64,000 bases of DNA from Pseudomonadota bacterium (GTDB lineage Bacteria; Myxococcota_A; Polyangia; Polyangiales; Polyangiaceae): contig JAEYWK010000213.1 of NCBI GenBank assembly GCA_023431345.1, positions 8,937 to 72,936 on the forward strand, read 5' to 3'. The notes beneath the pieces are model-generated. The model had not been told where the DNA came from. It searched no databases and was given only the letters and a program-made list of their open reading frames with translations. A program made the position numbers and the translations under genes. Shown here one piece after another: positions 16,309 to 24,056 of the stretch. The stretch's first letter is position 1. Each line of letters opens with the position of its first letter.

Positions 16309-17223
16309 CTACTTCTGAGCGCGGATCTGCTCCGCGAACCGCCCGCTGGGGAAGCGCTCGAGGTAGCGCGCGAAATCGCGCTCGGCGCCGGCCGCGTCGC
16401 CGAGCTTGAGCAAGCACGCGCCACGACCGAACAGCGCTCGCTCGGCCCACGCCGACGGCAGCGGCTGCTCGACCAGCACCTGGAAATCTTGCAGCGCGAG
16501 ACGGCAGTCTTCGTCGGACCGAAGCTCGGCGCGGATCAGGCGCAGCTCGCTCTTTCGACCCACGTGCTCGATCGGCAGCGCGGATAGCTCGCGGCGCGCG
16601 TCTTGCCGCCGTCCGAGCACCAGCAGCGCGTCGACGCGGGCAACGCGGGCCTCGAGCTCCAGGGCACCGCCTGCGAAGACGCGCAGGTGCCGATCGAGCG
16701 CCGTGAGCGCACGGGCCCCGCGCTGAGCGCCTCCGCCGCGCAGCTCCGACAGCGCCGCCTCCAGCGACGCCGCCTCCAAGCCCAAGGGCGAGCTCTGCGC
16801 CGGCGCCGGCAAGCCGAGCGGCGCGGGAGCCGGCAACGCGGGCTCTGCCAGCGACGGGGGCTCGGGCAGCGCGACGACGGGCCGCGGCAACGACGGCTGC
16901 GGCACGAGCGGAGGCGACGCGACGCTGACGCGTGGAGCCATCACGAAGGTGCTCTGGGCGGAGAAGAAGCGCGTCGACGCCCATTGAGCGGCGGCCGCCC
17001 CCGCCATGCCGATCACGGCTCCCAGAGCGATGAGCTTGACGACCATCACGCGCACGCCTCGAGCCGAGCGCGAGCGCAGCCCGTACCCCACGCGCTGGCG
17101 GGCCCGCTCCGGCAGCGGAGAAGGGTCTGGCACGGCCGCGAACAAGCGCGACACGCGGCGCTCGAAAGGCGCATCGTGCTCCGGGCGCTCCGCCCAGGGC
17201 GCGAGCGGGTCAACCATCGACAT
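16309..17223 (-). CDS. Putative membrane anti-sigma factor with periplasmic helical-repeat domain
   Basis: About 304 aa. The cytoplasmic N-terminus (about 58 residues) contains helices that could bind the sigma factor. One transmembrane segment lies at about residues 59-80 (MVVKLIALGAVIGMAGAAAAQ). The periplasmic part has a Pro-rich stretch followed by an Ala/Leu-rich helical region with TPR-like units ending WAERALFGRGACLLKLGDAAGAERDFARYLERFPSGRFAEQI. It lies directly downstream of, and overlaps by 14 bp, the ECF sigma gene. GGAAGGAG upstream of the ATG at 17223 supports the start. Anti-sigma function is inferred from context and topology, because no named anti-sigma domain is recognisable. 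Confidence 0.72.
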   Translation of the reverse strand: MSMVDPLAPWAERPEHDAPFERRVSRLFAAVPDPSPLPERARQRVGYGLRSRSARGVRVMVVKLIALGAVIGMAGAAAAQWASTRFFSAQSTFVMAPRVSVASPPLVPQPSLPRPVVALPEPPSLAEPALPAPAPLGLPAPAQSSPLGLEAASLEAALSELRGGGAQRGARALTALDRHLRVFAGGALELEARVARVDALLVLGRRQDARRELSALPIEHVGRKSELRLIRAELRSDEDCRLALQDFQVLVEQPLPSAWAERALFGRGACLLKLGDAAGAERDFARYLERFPSGRFAEQIRAQK

Positions 17224-17827
17224 GGCTTGCTCCTTCCATGGCGTCCCCGTCGCCGTAGCGACGCTCGAACGCCTTCTTGAATCGGGCGCGGGCGCGCGTG
17301 AGCCCTACCCACACGTTCGGCTCCGCTAGTTGCATGACGGAGGCGATCTGCGCCCCCGGCAGTCGCTCGAGCTCGAACAAGATGAGCAGCGTGCGATCAC
17401 GCTCGCTCAGCTCCTCGAGCACCGAGTACACGAGACGCGAGGCCTCCGCGCGCTCGAAGTCTTGCTGGACCCCGGCGCTCTCCGGATCGACCTGGAGCTG
17501 GAGCTCCGGCTCGGCTCGGCGCCAGAGGAAGCGCCGCCAGCGCTCTTTCTTGCGCCGGCCGTTCACGACCAAGACGGTAATGCCGTACAGCCAGGTGGTC
17601 AGCTGCGCGTCGCCGCGAAAGCTGCCCAACCTGCGCTGTACGACCAAGAAGACCTCCTGCAGGAGGTCCTCGACGTCTACCGTCCCCCCCACCCCACCTG
17701 GCCCCCACAGCCGCCGCACCCACTTCGACACCACCGCTGAATGCTCGCGGTAGATCGCGTCGAGCTCCAGGACGGGTTTTCCGTCGAGCTCCCCATCGAG
17801 CGATACCGCGGCCCCGAGCTGATCCAT
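17210..17827 (-). CDS. ECF RNA polymerase sigma factor
   Basis: About 205 aa. Region 2 is typical (VDVEDLLQEVFLVVQRRLGSFRGDAQLTTWLYGITVLVVNGRRKK, about residues 48-95). Region 4 is LEELSERDRTLLILFELERLPGAQIASVMQLAEPNVWVGLTRARARFKKAFERR (about 135-190). It is followed by, and overlaps by 14 bp, a membrane anti-sigma candidate, and is preceded on the same strand by an outer-membrane-type protein gene (17923-18888). The intergenic region carries two copies of TGACCCGGG 39 bp apart, which may belong to its own promoter. Confidence 0.93.
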   Translation of the reverse strand: MDQLGAAVSLDGELDGKPVLELDAIYREHSAVVSKWVRRLWGPGGVGGTVDVEDLLQEVFLVVQRRLGSFRGDAQLTTWLYGITVLVVNGRRKKERWRRFLWRRAEPELQLQVDPESAGVQQDFERAEASRLVYSVLEELSERDRTLLILFELERLPGAQIASVMQLAEPNVWVGLTRARARFKKAFERRYGDGDAMEGASHVDG

Positions 17828-17866
17828 GCGACGCTTCCGGGCAATCCTAGGGGTGAGTCATCCTTT

Positions 17867-17914
17867 CCCGGGTCAGTGTTGCAAGGCCGCCAGACCTTTC
17901 AGCAGCCCGGGTCA
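17867..17914 (-). promoter_or_regulatory. Direct repeats TGACCCGGG upstream of ECF sigma gene
   Basis: Two identical 9-bp copies at 17867-17875 and 17906-17914 (written CCCGGGTCA on the plus strand), start to start 39 bp apart, about 40 and 79 bp before the sigma start. The spacing is near four helical turns. They are possible activator or auto-regulatory sites; no experimental basis. Confidence 0.4.
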
Positions 17915-17922
17915 ACGGGGCG

Positions 17923-18888
17923 TCAGAGCGACCAGTGGATGCCCGCCAGCAGCGAGAGACTGAGCGTCGGCAGCGGCCATTCTTGCTCGGGAGAGACGCC
18001 GGTGACGTACGCCGTCGACTTTCCGGGATAAATTTGGGCGTTGAGGGTCAGCACCGGGCTCAGGTCCTTGGGGAAGGCCAGCCGGACGCTCCCAAAGCCG
18101 CCCCAGCTGAGCCCCGCATCCTGAGCGTTGTCATCGAAGCCCTTGCCCTCCAAGTAGAGCCAGCCCGCGACGGGCCCTGCGCTGATGTCGAGCTGCAGGT
18201 AGGCAGCCCGGATACGGTAACGAGGACCGGCGCCAACTGGCCAGCGGCGCCAACTGACGACCCCGGGACCGAGGCTCTCCGTTCGCTTCTTCGTCACGAT
18301 CCCGAACGCCGCGAGCCCGAAGCCTCGTTCGCTGAAGCCGTAGTCCAGGTTCAGGCCCGCTCCCGGAGCGAGCTCATTGGCCGTGAAGTCGAGCGCCGCC
18401 GCGGCGCCGAGCTGCAGCGCGCGGGGCCGCCCTGGTGCGCGCGGTCGCGGAACCTCGGCCTCACGCCTGATCGGCGCCGGGGGCACGCTGGGCGGGGGCT
18501 CGGCTGCCGGCTCGGAGGCGGGCGCTGGCTCTTCCGGCGGCGGAGGCGGAGGCGGAGGCGGAGGCGGAGCGGCCGGCTCCGGCAGCGCTCCCGCAAAATC
18601 CGGATGCACGTCAGTGAGCCAGGCGCCGAGTACGACCGCCGCCGCCTGCGCCAGCTCATCGCAGCTGCCTTCGTCGGGCAGCTCACGTTGACCGATGATG
18701 ACCGAGCCTTCGCCACGCAGCTCGACGTACAAGCTCGACGCGCGCCGCTCGACGACGAACGTTTCTACCAGCGTCTGCTCCGGCGCGAGATGCAAGATGC
18801 TACGCATCCGCGCCTCCACGACATCGTGCGCCGGGCAGTCAGCGCCGGCCGGAGCACCCTGCAATGTCATCAACAATGGAACGAGCAA
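17923..18888 (-). CDS. Secreted outer-membrane-type protein of the sigma cassette (Pro-rich linker, beta-rich C-domain)
   Basis: About 321 aa. A short hydrophobic leader precedes a globular N-terminal domain with two cysteines (ADCPAHDVVEARMRS...EGSCDELAQAAAVVLGAWL), then an uninterrupted polyproline run from (GGAGGC)n repeats (18538-18572 on the complementary strand). The C-terminal half has alternating hydrophobic and aromatic strands ending in GIHWSL, like an outer-membrane barrel. The start is uncertain: TTG at 18888 gives LLVPLLMTLQGAPAGADC without the usual basic n-region, and the in-frame stop lies 13 codons upstream. It has the same domain plan as the protein at 34259-35272, which also sits beside a sigma/anti-sigma pair. 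Function unknown. Confidence 0.7.
   Translation of the reverse strand: MLVPLLMTLQGAPAGADCPAHDVVEARMRSILHLAPEQTLVETFVVERRASSLYVELRGEGSVIIGQRELPDEGSCDELAQAAAVVLGAWLTDVHPDFAGALPEPAAPPPPPPPPPPPEEPAPASEPAAEPPPSVPPAPIRREAEVPRPRAPGRPRALQLGAAAALDFTANELAPGAGLNLDYGFSERGFGLAAFGIVTKKRTESLGPGVVSWRRWPVGAGPRYRIRAAYLQLDISAGPVAGWLYLEGKGFDDNAQDAGLSWGGFGSVRLAFPKDLSPVLTLNAQIYPGKSTAYVTGVSPEQEWPLPTLSLSLLAGIHWSL
18538..18572. repeat. GGAGGC hexamer microsatellite encoding polyproline
   Basis: A run of GGAGGC/GGCGGA hexamers inside the OM-type protein gene encodes the polyproline linker on the minus strand. Such runs are slippage-prone and could vary in length between strains without shifting frame if whole hexamers change. 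Confidence 0.7.
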
Positions 18889-19177
18889 CGGGATGGTCAG
18901 ACTAGTGGTCGTGCGCCGCGTTCCCTAGTCAGAAATCGCGAAGGCTCGCCGCTCGCGCTCCACGCAGAGCGCTCGCATCCCATCGTCGCTCACTCGCGCG
19001 TCGCTCGCGCGTCAGCGCAGCGGAGGGCGCGCGTCGCCAGGCGCTCGGCGATAACGACGACCGCGCCGAAACGCGGCGCAAAAACGAACCCTCTCGAAAA
19101 GCCCGGCATCGGCCATCCGGCCTGCGCAGGCAAGCAGGCGACTGAGGCGCGCGGGTCCGATTCAGGCTAGGGTTGGC

Positions 19178-19558
19178 GTGATGATGCGTCGCAACAACGA
19201 GGCCTCCGAGCGCCACGCAGAGCGTCGGCGTCGCGAGGATGAAGCCCCGCGCTTGATCGCGACGGTCCCGAACTTGGTGAGCCTCAAGCTGCAGCTGCAA
19301 GAGTCGAAAGGCGACGTGTCGGTGGCCGAGACGGGTCACATTCGTCACGTCGTGGTCGCGCACGCGCCGCTTTTGTTCGAGATGCCTTGCCGCGACAACG
19401 CCTGCAAAGACGGCGGGCACGACGTGACCTCGGCCATCGCTCGCGCGCTCAAGAACGGGGAGACTCAGTTCGAAGGCGAGCACGCTTGCACCGGTTACGT
19501 CGGTGACGGGCCGTGCCAGCGCGTGCTGCGCTATATCGCGACCGCCACCTACAAGTGA
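19178..19558 (+). CDS. Small conserved-looking Cys/His protein of unknown function
   Basis: About 124-126 aa depending on start (GTG 19178, ATG 19181 or ATG 19184; an upstream GGG-rich stretch fits the ATGs best). A charged N-terminus (RRNNEASERHAERRRRED) is followed by a beta-rich domain with cysteines in two clusters, MPCRDNACKDGGHD and EHACTGYVGDGPCQR, plus nearby histidines. This suggests metal binding or disulfides. No signal peptide, so probably cytoplasmic. Its TGA overlaps the GTG start of the cytochrome-like lipoprotein (GTGA), implying co-translation. I do not recognise the family. Confidence 0.72.
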   Translation: MMMRRNNEASERHAERRRREDEAPRLIATVPNLVSLKLQLQESKGDVSVAETGHIRHVVVAHAPLLFEMPCRDNACKDGGHDVTSAIARALKNGETQFEGEHACTGYVGDGPCQRVLRYIATATYK

Positions 19559-20196
19559 ACGAGCGCTCGCTAGGCAGGGCGGAGGTTCTGCGCACGCACG
19601 GCAAAGCGTTCGTTGCCCTCGCTTGCTTGGCAGGCGTGCTCGGAGCGTGCGAGAGGCAGCCGCGCGCGCGCGAGCGCGAAGCCGCGGAGGCGTGGGCCAA
19701 AGCGGAGGCCGAAGCCAAAGAGCAAGCGCGCCGCGCCGCCGAGCCCCCGCCGCCCCTACCGGAGGAGCCTCCCCTCGAGCTGGTGCGGGTCGCAAGCTCT
19801 GGCCTGCCGTGCGAGGTCGACGACGTGTTCGCGCGCAAGTGCCGCCGGTGTCACACGATACCGACTCGGCATGGCGCGCCGTTCGTCTTCCTCACGTGGG
19901 ACGACACGCAACAAGAGCGCGGTGGTCAAAAGTTGGTGCAGCTGATCGGTCGCGCGGTGCAGAGCGGATTCATGCCGTATCGCATCGAAGCCAACCCTCC
20001 CGTCGCGCCGCTGACGGACGAGGAGAAGAAGCTCATTTTAGAGTGGACGGACGCGGGCGGCCCCAGCAAACCGTGCGAACGAAACGCGCCCGCGACTCAG
20101 AAATCTGCCGCCGTGCTCCCAAGCGCAACTCCGAAAAAGCCAGCAGTAACGACGCGCCCCGCGCCGCCCGCGCCGCCCGCGAATAGCGCGCGCTGA
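19555..20196 (+). CDS. c-type cytochrome lipoprotein
   Basis: About 213 aa from a GTG at 19555 overlapping the upstream stop. The lipoprotein signal has lipobox GVLGAC. An Ala/Glu-rich tether (EREAAEAWAKAEAEAKEQAR, possibly helical) and a Pro patch precede the single heme site CRRCH, in a domain beginning GLPCEVDDVFARKCRRCHTI. A candidate Met axial ligand occurs in GFMPYRIE, and LTDEEKKLILEWTDAGGP is typical of the last helix of monoheme cytochromes. The Lys/Pro/Ala-rich tail looks disordered. Predicted to be a membrane-tethered periplasmic electron carrier; the redox partner is unknown. Confidence 0.85.
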   Translation: MNERSLGRAEVLRTHGKAFVALACLAGVLGACERQPRAREREAAEAWAKAEAEAKEQARRAAEPPPPLPEEPPLELVRVASSGLPCEVDDVFARKCRRCHTIPTRHGAPFVFLTWDDTQQERGGQKLVQLIGRAVQSGFMPYRIEANPPVAPLTDEEKKLILEWTDAGGPSKPCERNAPATQKSAAVLPSATPKKPAVTTRPAPPAPPANSAR

Positions 20197-20251
20197 CGCG
20201 ACGAGGAGCCTGCGATTGCGACGCGCCGGCGCTCGCACTAGGGTCGCCGGC

Positions 20252-20452
20252 ATGAAAGAGCTGATCTCCCAGTTGGTCGCCAAGGCAGATCTCGACGAAG
20301 CGCAGGCCGCCAAGGTGGCCGAGGTCGTGCGCGGCTTCATCGCCAGCAAGCTCCCGGAGCCCCTGCGCGGCCCGGTCGAAAGCGCCCTCACGGGCCAGAA
20401 CGTCGACAGCGCCGTCGATCAAGCCAAAGGCCTGCTCGGTAAGCTGTTCTGA
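20252..20452 (+). CDS. Small helical protein of unknown function (66 aa)
   Basis: Begins MKELISQLVAKADLDEAQA and continues as an amphipathic helical protein with AEVVRGFIASKLPEPLRGPV. The ATG at 20252 is chosen because the pattern of KELI-x-QL...LDEAQAAKV begins there; an in-frame upstream start at 20216 adds only an Arg-rich stretch. The layout resembles short DUF2267/DUF937-like helical proteins, but the match is from memory and weak. Predicted cytoplasmic. Stands alone between a cytochrome gene and an outer-membrane protein gene. Confidence 0.7.
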   Translation: MKELISQLVAKADLDEAQAAKVAEVVRGFIASKLPEPLRGPVESALTGQNVDSAVDQAKGLLGKLF

Positions 20453-20599
20453 AAACGGTCCCGTATTTCCGTCGTCGGCGTCGGGAGCACGCGGCCGTCG
20501 AGACGCCTCCGCACACGGCGACAATTTTCGACGTGCGCTGTCGTCAACGCCGCGCGTGCGCGCATTTTCCGTGCGCCGCCCGCGAGGATCGGGTTAGTC

Positions 20600-21262
20600 A
20601 TGCTCACACGGAGTAGCTTTTCGATGATTTCTCGATCTCTCTGGAACTTCGCAATTGGTACCGCTGCCCTCTTGGTTTGCGCCTGGCCGTCGGCCGCGAG
20701 CGCGCAGGCCGTCATTCGTCAGCCCGGCAATCACCCGCGCTACACGGTCGAAATCGAGCCGCACCTGGCCTTCCAGTGGGCCTCTCGCTACGGCGCCGAT
20801 GACGGCTTCGGACCCGGCGTGCGCTTCAACATCCCGTTCATGCACAACGGGCCGATCAAGACCATCAACAACAGCATGGGCATCACCTTCGGCGCCGACC
20901 TCACCTTCGGCGACGGCGGTTGGGGCTGGTGCTACGACCGCTACGCGCCCGCCCAGCGCCGCGTCGGCGCCGACTGTGACGTGACCGAGTTCTGGCTACC
21001 GGTGGCGATGCAGTGGAACTTCTGGCTCACCGACGTGATCAGCGTGTTCGGCGAGCCCGGCTTCGCCATCGCGCACCGCCGCTGGAGCTACGAGTGGTTT
21101 TGCAACGGCAACACCGGCCCGCAGTGTGACACCAGCTACAACGACACGGATCTGGAGTTCATCTTCGGCGCCGGCGGTCGGTTCATGTTCAGTGACAACA
21201 TCGGCGCCACCGTGCGCGTCGGGTTTCCGATGATCTCGGCCGGCATCAACTTCCTGCTCTGA
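20600..21262 (+). CDS. Outer-membrane beta-barrel protein (small)
   Basis: About 220 aa from ATG 20600, or 212 from ATG 20624, which has GGAG about 11 bases upstream. The signal peptide ends ...SAASAQA. The mature part alternates aromatic and glycine residues in beta-hairpin patterns (YTVEIEPHLAFQWASRYG, GITFGADLTFGDGGWGW, FGAGGRFMFSDNIGATVRVG) and ends INFLL. Two Cys pairs (WCYD/DCDV and WFCNG/QCDT) may form disulfides in external loops. Monocistronic, with a convergent neighbour. Confidence 0.75.
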   Translation: MLTRSSFSMISRSLWNFAIGTAALLVCAWPSAASAQAVIRQPGNHPRYTVEIEPHLAFQWASRYGADDGFGPGVRFNIPFMHNGPIKTINNSMGITFGADLTFGDGGWGWCYDRYAPAQRRVGADCDVTEFWLPVAMQWNFWLTDVISVFGEPGFAIAHRRWSYEWFCNGNTGPQCDTSYNDTDLEFIFGAGGRFMFSDNIGATVRVGFPMISAGINFLL

Positions 21263-21407
21263 GCCCTCGGGCATGCCGGGCAGCGCGCTGCGCAGCGGCC
21301 GCCACATCGCTGGCCGCCGTCTGTGGAGCCAGCGCCTGCTCGGCAAGAGCGTCGACGCGGCGCTTCGTCGCACGGACGCGGTCGGGAGCTCACGCAACTA
21401 GGCCGGC

Positions 21408-21914
21408 TCAGCTGAGCCAAACGAGCATGCCGAGGCCCTCGGCCGCTGCGCGCGCGGTGACTCGCTTGAGCTCTCCGAACGGCCCGAAGTAATAGCCGAC
21501 CTCGTAGTCCGAGCGTAGGTTCAGCTCCGACCAGCGCCCGGGATACACCTCCAGCGCCGCGAGCTTTTTCAGATCGAAGCGGGCCATCAAGCTCGCTGGC
21601 TCGATGGGCGCGAGCGCGGCGGCGATGCGCGCCACCTCCGCGGGCAAGAACACGCGGGCGGGGCCTGCGCCGCCCAGATCTTCGCTGCCAACGGGAGCGC
21701 CGCCTTGCAGCAAGAAGTCGAGCGGCGGCTGCCCACCGCGAGCGCTGCCGGTGAGCAGGTAGTGCAGGCAGTGCCAGGCCTTGTCCAGATCGACGAAGCC
21801 GGCCTCGGGTGCGTTGTACGAGGCATCGATGACCGAGTCGACGGACGCCGGATCTTCGAGCAGGGCTCGGATGCGAGGCTCCGAGAGGAGGTAGACGTGA
21901 CCGATCAAGCTCAT
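21408..21914 (-). CDS. DUF1877 (YfbM) family protein
   Basis: About 168 aa, cytoplasmic. Start MSLIGHVYLLSEPRIRALLEDP with SVIDASYNAPEAGFVDLDKAWHCLHYLLTG, then GGAPVGSEDLGGAGPARVFLPAEV and an FGELKRVTARAAAEGLGMLVWLS end. The LDKAWHCLHYLLTG and (G)P-ARY/F-L patterns are the hallmark of DUF1877/YfbM. Biochemical role unknown for the family. Last gene of the gpmA-headed run, 21 bp after the 706-aa protein stop. Confidence 0.85.
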   Translation of the reverse strand: MSLIGHVYLLSEPRIRALLEDPASVDSVIDASYNAPEAGFVDLDKAWHCLHYLLTGSARGGQPPLDFLLQGGAPVGSEDLGGAGPARVFLPAEVARIAAALAPIEPASLMARFDLKKLAALEVYPGRWSELNLRSDYEVGYYFGPFGELKRVTARAAAEGLGMLVWLS

Positions 21915-21935
21915 GGCGCGCGCAGCGTTTACGAT

Positions 21936-24056
21936 CTAACGCAAGCCTTCGCCACCCACGTACTCGTCTTCCCAGTCTTCGCCCTCGAAAGGCCAAAATT
22001 CTTCGTCGTCGCCCAAGTAGCGCTGGGCGTCGAGGGAGTCGACGATCGTCTGCGGTAGCAAGCCCTGGGAGAGCGCCTCGATCTCGACCTCGAGCGCGCG
22101 CTTCTTGCCCAGCACTGTCTCGATGCGCCCCAGGCGAGCGCGGCGCAGCAGGCGTGACAGGCGCATATCGAGGCGCTCGAGCGCGTCTCGGGCAAAGTCG
22201 AGCTGTTGGCCCTCGGCTGCGAGCCGGAGCGCGGCCGACTTTTGGTGCAGCTCGGTCGCCAGCGCGCGATCGGCCGCGATCAGCCCGAGCAGGTCCTCAC
22301 CTTTGGCGGCCCCCGTCGCCACAGAGGCGCCCGTCAGGGACGCGCGCGCGGCGCGGGCCTGCAGCTCGAGCCCGACGATCTCCTTTGCCAAGAGCTCGAG
22401 CTCCGGGCTCTTCTTGCCGGTGCGCTCGGCCTCGCGCACGAGCCGCTTCAGCTCACCAATTTGCGCTTCGATGCGCTGCACCTTGTCGGAAGGCGAGGCG
22501 CTGAGCCCTGCGTCCGACTGGGCCTTCGTCCCCTTCTGGGCCGCGAGCTTCGCCGAGACTTCATCGAGCTCGCTCATCGAGCGCCGCAAGCCGCTCAGCT
22601 GATGATCGAGCAGCGAGAGGCGACGCGCGGCCCGTCCGTACCCGGCGTCCACGCGCAGGAGCGAGCCGAGCGCGCGCGCCGTGTCGTCCGGAACGCCGAG
22701 GCCGGCGCTGGCCGGATCCGCGCCGCCGCGGACGCTGTCGACCAGCGACTCGACGGCGCCGCCGTCTTTGGCGATGCGACGAGCGGCGTCGCGCACCGGC
22801 TCGTAGCGCTTGATGAAGGCCTCGAGCTTCTTGTCCGCGCGAGGGAAGCGGCACGTCGCCAAATCGACGTAAGAGTCGAGGATGTACGCCTCGTCTTCGT
22901 AGACGTGGTTGACCTTCAAGCGCTGTAGGTCGTCGAGCGCTTGGCGCGCGCCGTCGTAGTCTTTCGCTTCATAGCGCGTGGTCGCGGTCTCGTAGAGCGC
23001 CTCGGTGATGTTCTCCGAGTCGTGCGGGACCAGGTAGTAGTAGTAGCGAGCGTCGTCGAAGCGGTACTGCTCGTGGGCCACGCGCCCCAGCCCGAGGCGC
23101 GCGAAATCACGCACGCGAAAGAAGTTCGAGCCGCCGAACATGGCCGCGCGCTTGGGGGTCTGCTTCGGATCCGCCACCTTGCAGAACAGCTGCTCGCCCC
23201 GCGCGAAGTTCTGCTTCTCGACCTCGAGTACGCCAGAGAGGTAAGTGGCCTGGGCCCAAAAGCGCGACCTATCCGCCACTTTGGCGTAGGCAGCCAACGC
23301 CTCGTCGCGCTTTCGATCGGCGGCGGCGCCGCTCGCGGCCGCCTTCTCGAGCTCGGCGGCGCGGCCCCGCAAGTAGCTCACGTCACCGGTCACCTCGTCG
23401 GGAGCGCTCGCCGGCACGCCTTCGAGATCTTTCAAGATCACCCGCGGTCGGTCGCTGCCGAGGCCGGCGTCGACCAAGCTGTGAACCGCGCGCCGGTAGG
23501 TCGTCGCGCCGGGATCACCCGTGAGCAGGCGCGTGAGGTAGCCGCGCGCGGGCTGCAGGGCTCCGGCGCGGGCTAGGGAGTCGCCCAAGAGCAGCAGCGC
23601 CGTCTTGCCCTCCTCCGAGCTGGCGAACGGCTCGAAGCGAGGCGACTCGACCAAGTAGACCAAATCGCCGATGGCCTCGTCACGCCTGCCGAGGGAGAGC
23701 TTTTCTTCGAGCAGCGGCAGCTCGCTCTGCAGTCGTTGAACGCTGAGGGGCGCGGAGGCCGCGAGCTTCCTGCGCTCGAGCGCCGCCTGATAGGCGCGCA
23801 TGGCCGAGCCTCGCGTGTCGGCGGTGTCGCCTTCAGCCTCGGGCGCAGTGGAGGAAGTAGCGGGCGCTTCGGGGGCGAGCGCGGGGGGCTCGGCCTCGTT
23901 GCTGCCCGCGGACGGCGTCGCGGCGGATGGCGTCGCGGCCGGCGGAGTGGCGGCGGACGGCGTCGCGGCGGACGGCGGCTTGCCGGCGGCGGGCTGCGCC
24001 CCCACGGGGCCGCTCAGCAGCCCCAACGCGAGCGCGGCGAGCGCGGCGAAGCGCAC
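21936..24056 (-). CDS. Secreted helical-repeat (TPR-like) envelope protein
   Basis: About 706 aa. GTG start at 24056, sharing one base with the upstream TAG (TAGTG). A signal peptide (LAALALGLLSGPVGAQ) is followed by a low-complexity Ser/Ala/Thr/Pro stretch built of SAATP pentamers (residues 29-48). TPR-like helices occupy about residues 80-470 (LLLLGDSLARAGALQPARGYLTRLL and similar), with a coiled-coil-prone C-terminal third rich in Glu/Leu/Arg and a Trp/acidic tail. Predicted periplasmic scaffold. Cotranscribed with gpmA and the 250-aa protein upstream and a DUF1877 protein downstream. No known family recognised. Confidence 0.8.
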   Translation of the reverse strand: MRFAALAALALGLLSGPVGAQPAAGKPPSAATPSAATPPAATPSAATPSAGSNEAEPPALAPEAPATSSTAPEAEGDTADTRGSAMRAYQAALERRKLAASAPLSVQRLQSELPLLEEKLSLGRRDEAIGDLVYLVESPRFEPFASSEEGKTALLLLGDSLARAGALQPARGYLTRLLTGDPGATTYRRAVHSLVDAGLGSDRPRVILKDLEGVPASAPDEVTGDVSYLRGRAAELEKAAASGAAADRKRDEALAAYAKVADRSRFWAQATYLSGVLEVEKQNFARGEQLFCKVADPKQTPKRAAMFGGSNFFRVRDFARLGLGRVAHEQYRFDDARYYYYLVPHDSENITEALYETATTRYEAKDYDGARQALDDLQRLKVNHVYEDEAYILDSYVDLATCRFPRADKKLEAFIKRYEPVRDAARRIAKDGGAVESLVDSVRGGADPASAGLGVPDDTARALGSLLRVDAGYGRAARRLSLLDHQLSGLRRSMSELDEVSAKLAAQKGTKAQSDAGLSASPSDKVQRIEAQIGELKRLVREAERTGKKSPELELLAKEIVGLELQARAARASLTGASVATGAAKGEDLLGLIAADRALATELHQKSAALRLAAEGQQLDFARDALERLDMRLSRLLRRARLGRIETVLGKKRALEVEIEALSQGLLPQTIVDSLDAQRYLGDDEEFWPFEGEDWEDEYVGGEGLR
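23913..23972. repeat. 15-bp tandem repeats encoding SAATP
   Basis: Four imperfect 15-bp units inside the 706-aa protein gene encode SAATP/PAATP pentamers directly after the signal peptide. This looks like a flexible spacer that can expand or contract in frame. Confidence 0.7.

Noticed and set aside
18538..18572. GGAGGC hexamer run considered as a CRISPR-like or regulatory repeat
   Set aside because: It is in frame and encodes polyproline within a gene; no spacers.
21405..21418. Perfect 14-bp palindrome GGCTCAGCTGAGCC at the DUF1877 stop
   Set aside because: Lies at the coding end (WLS-stop) with no loop or T-run; chance palindrome is likely in this composition, so not called as a terminator.
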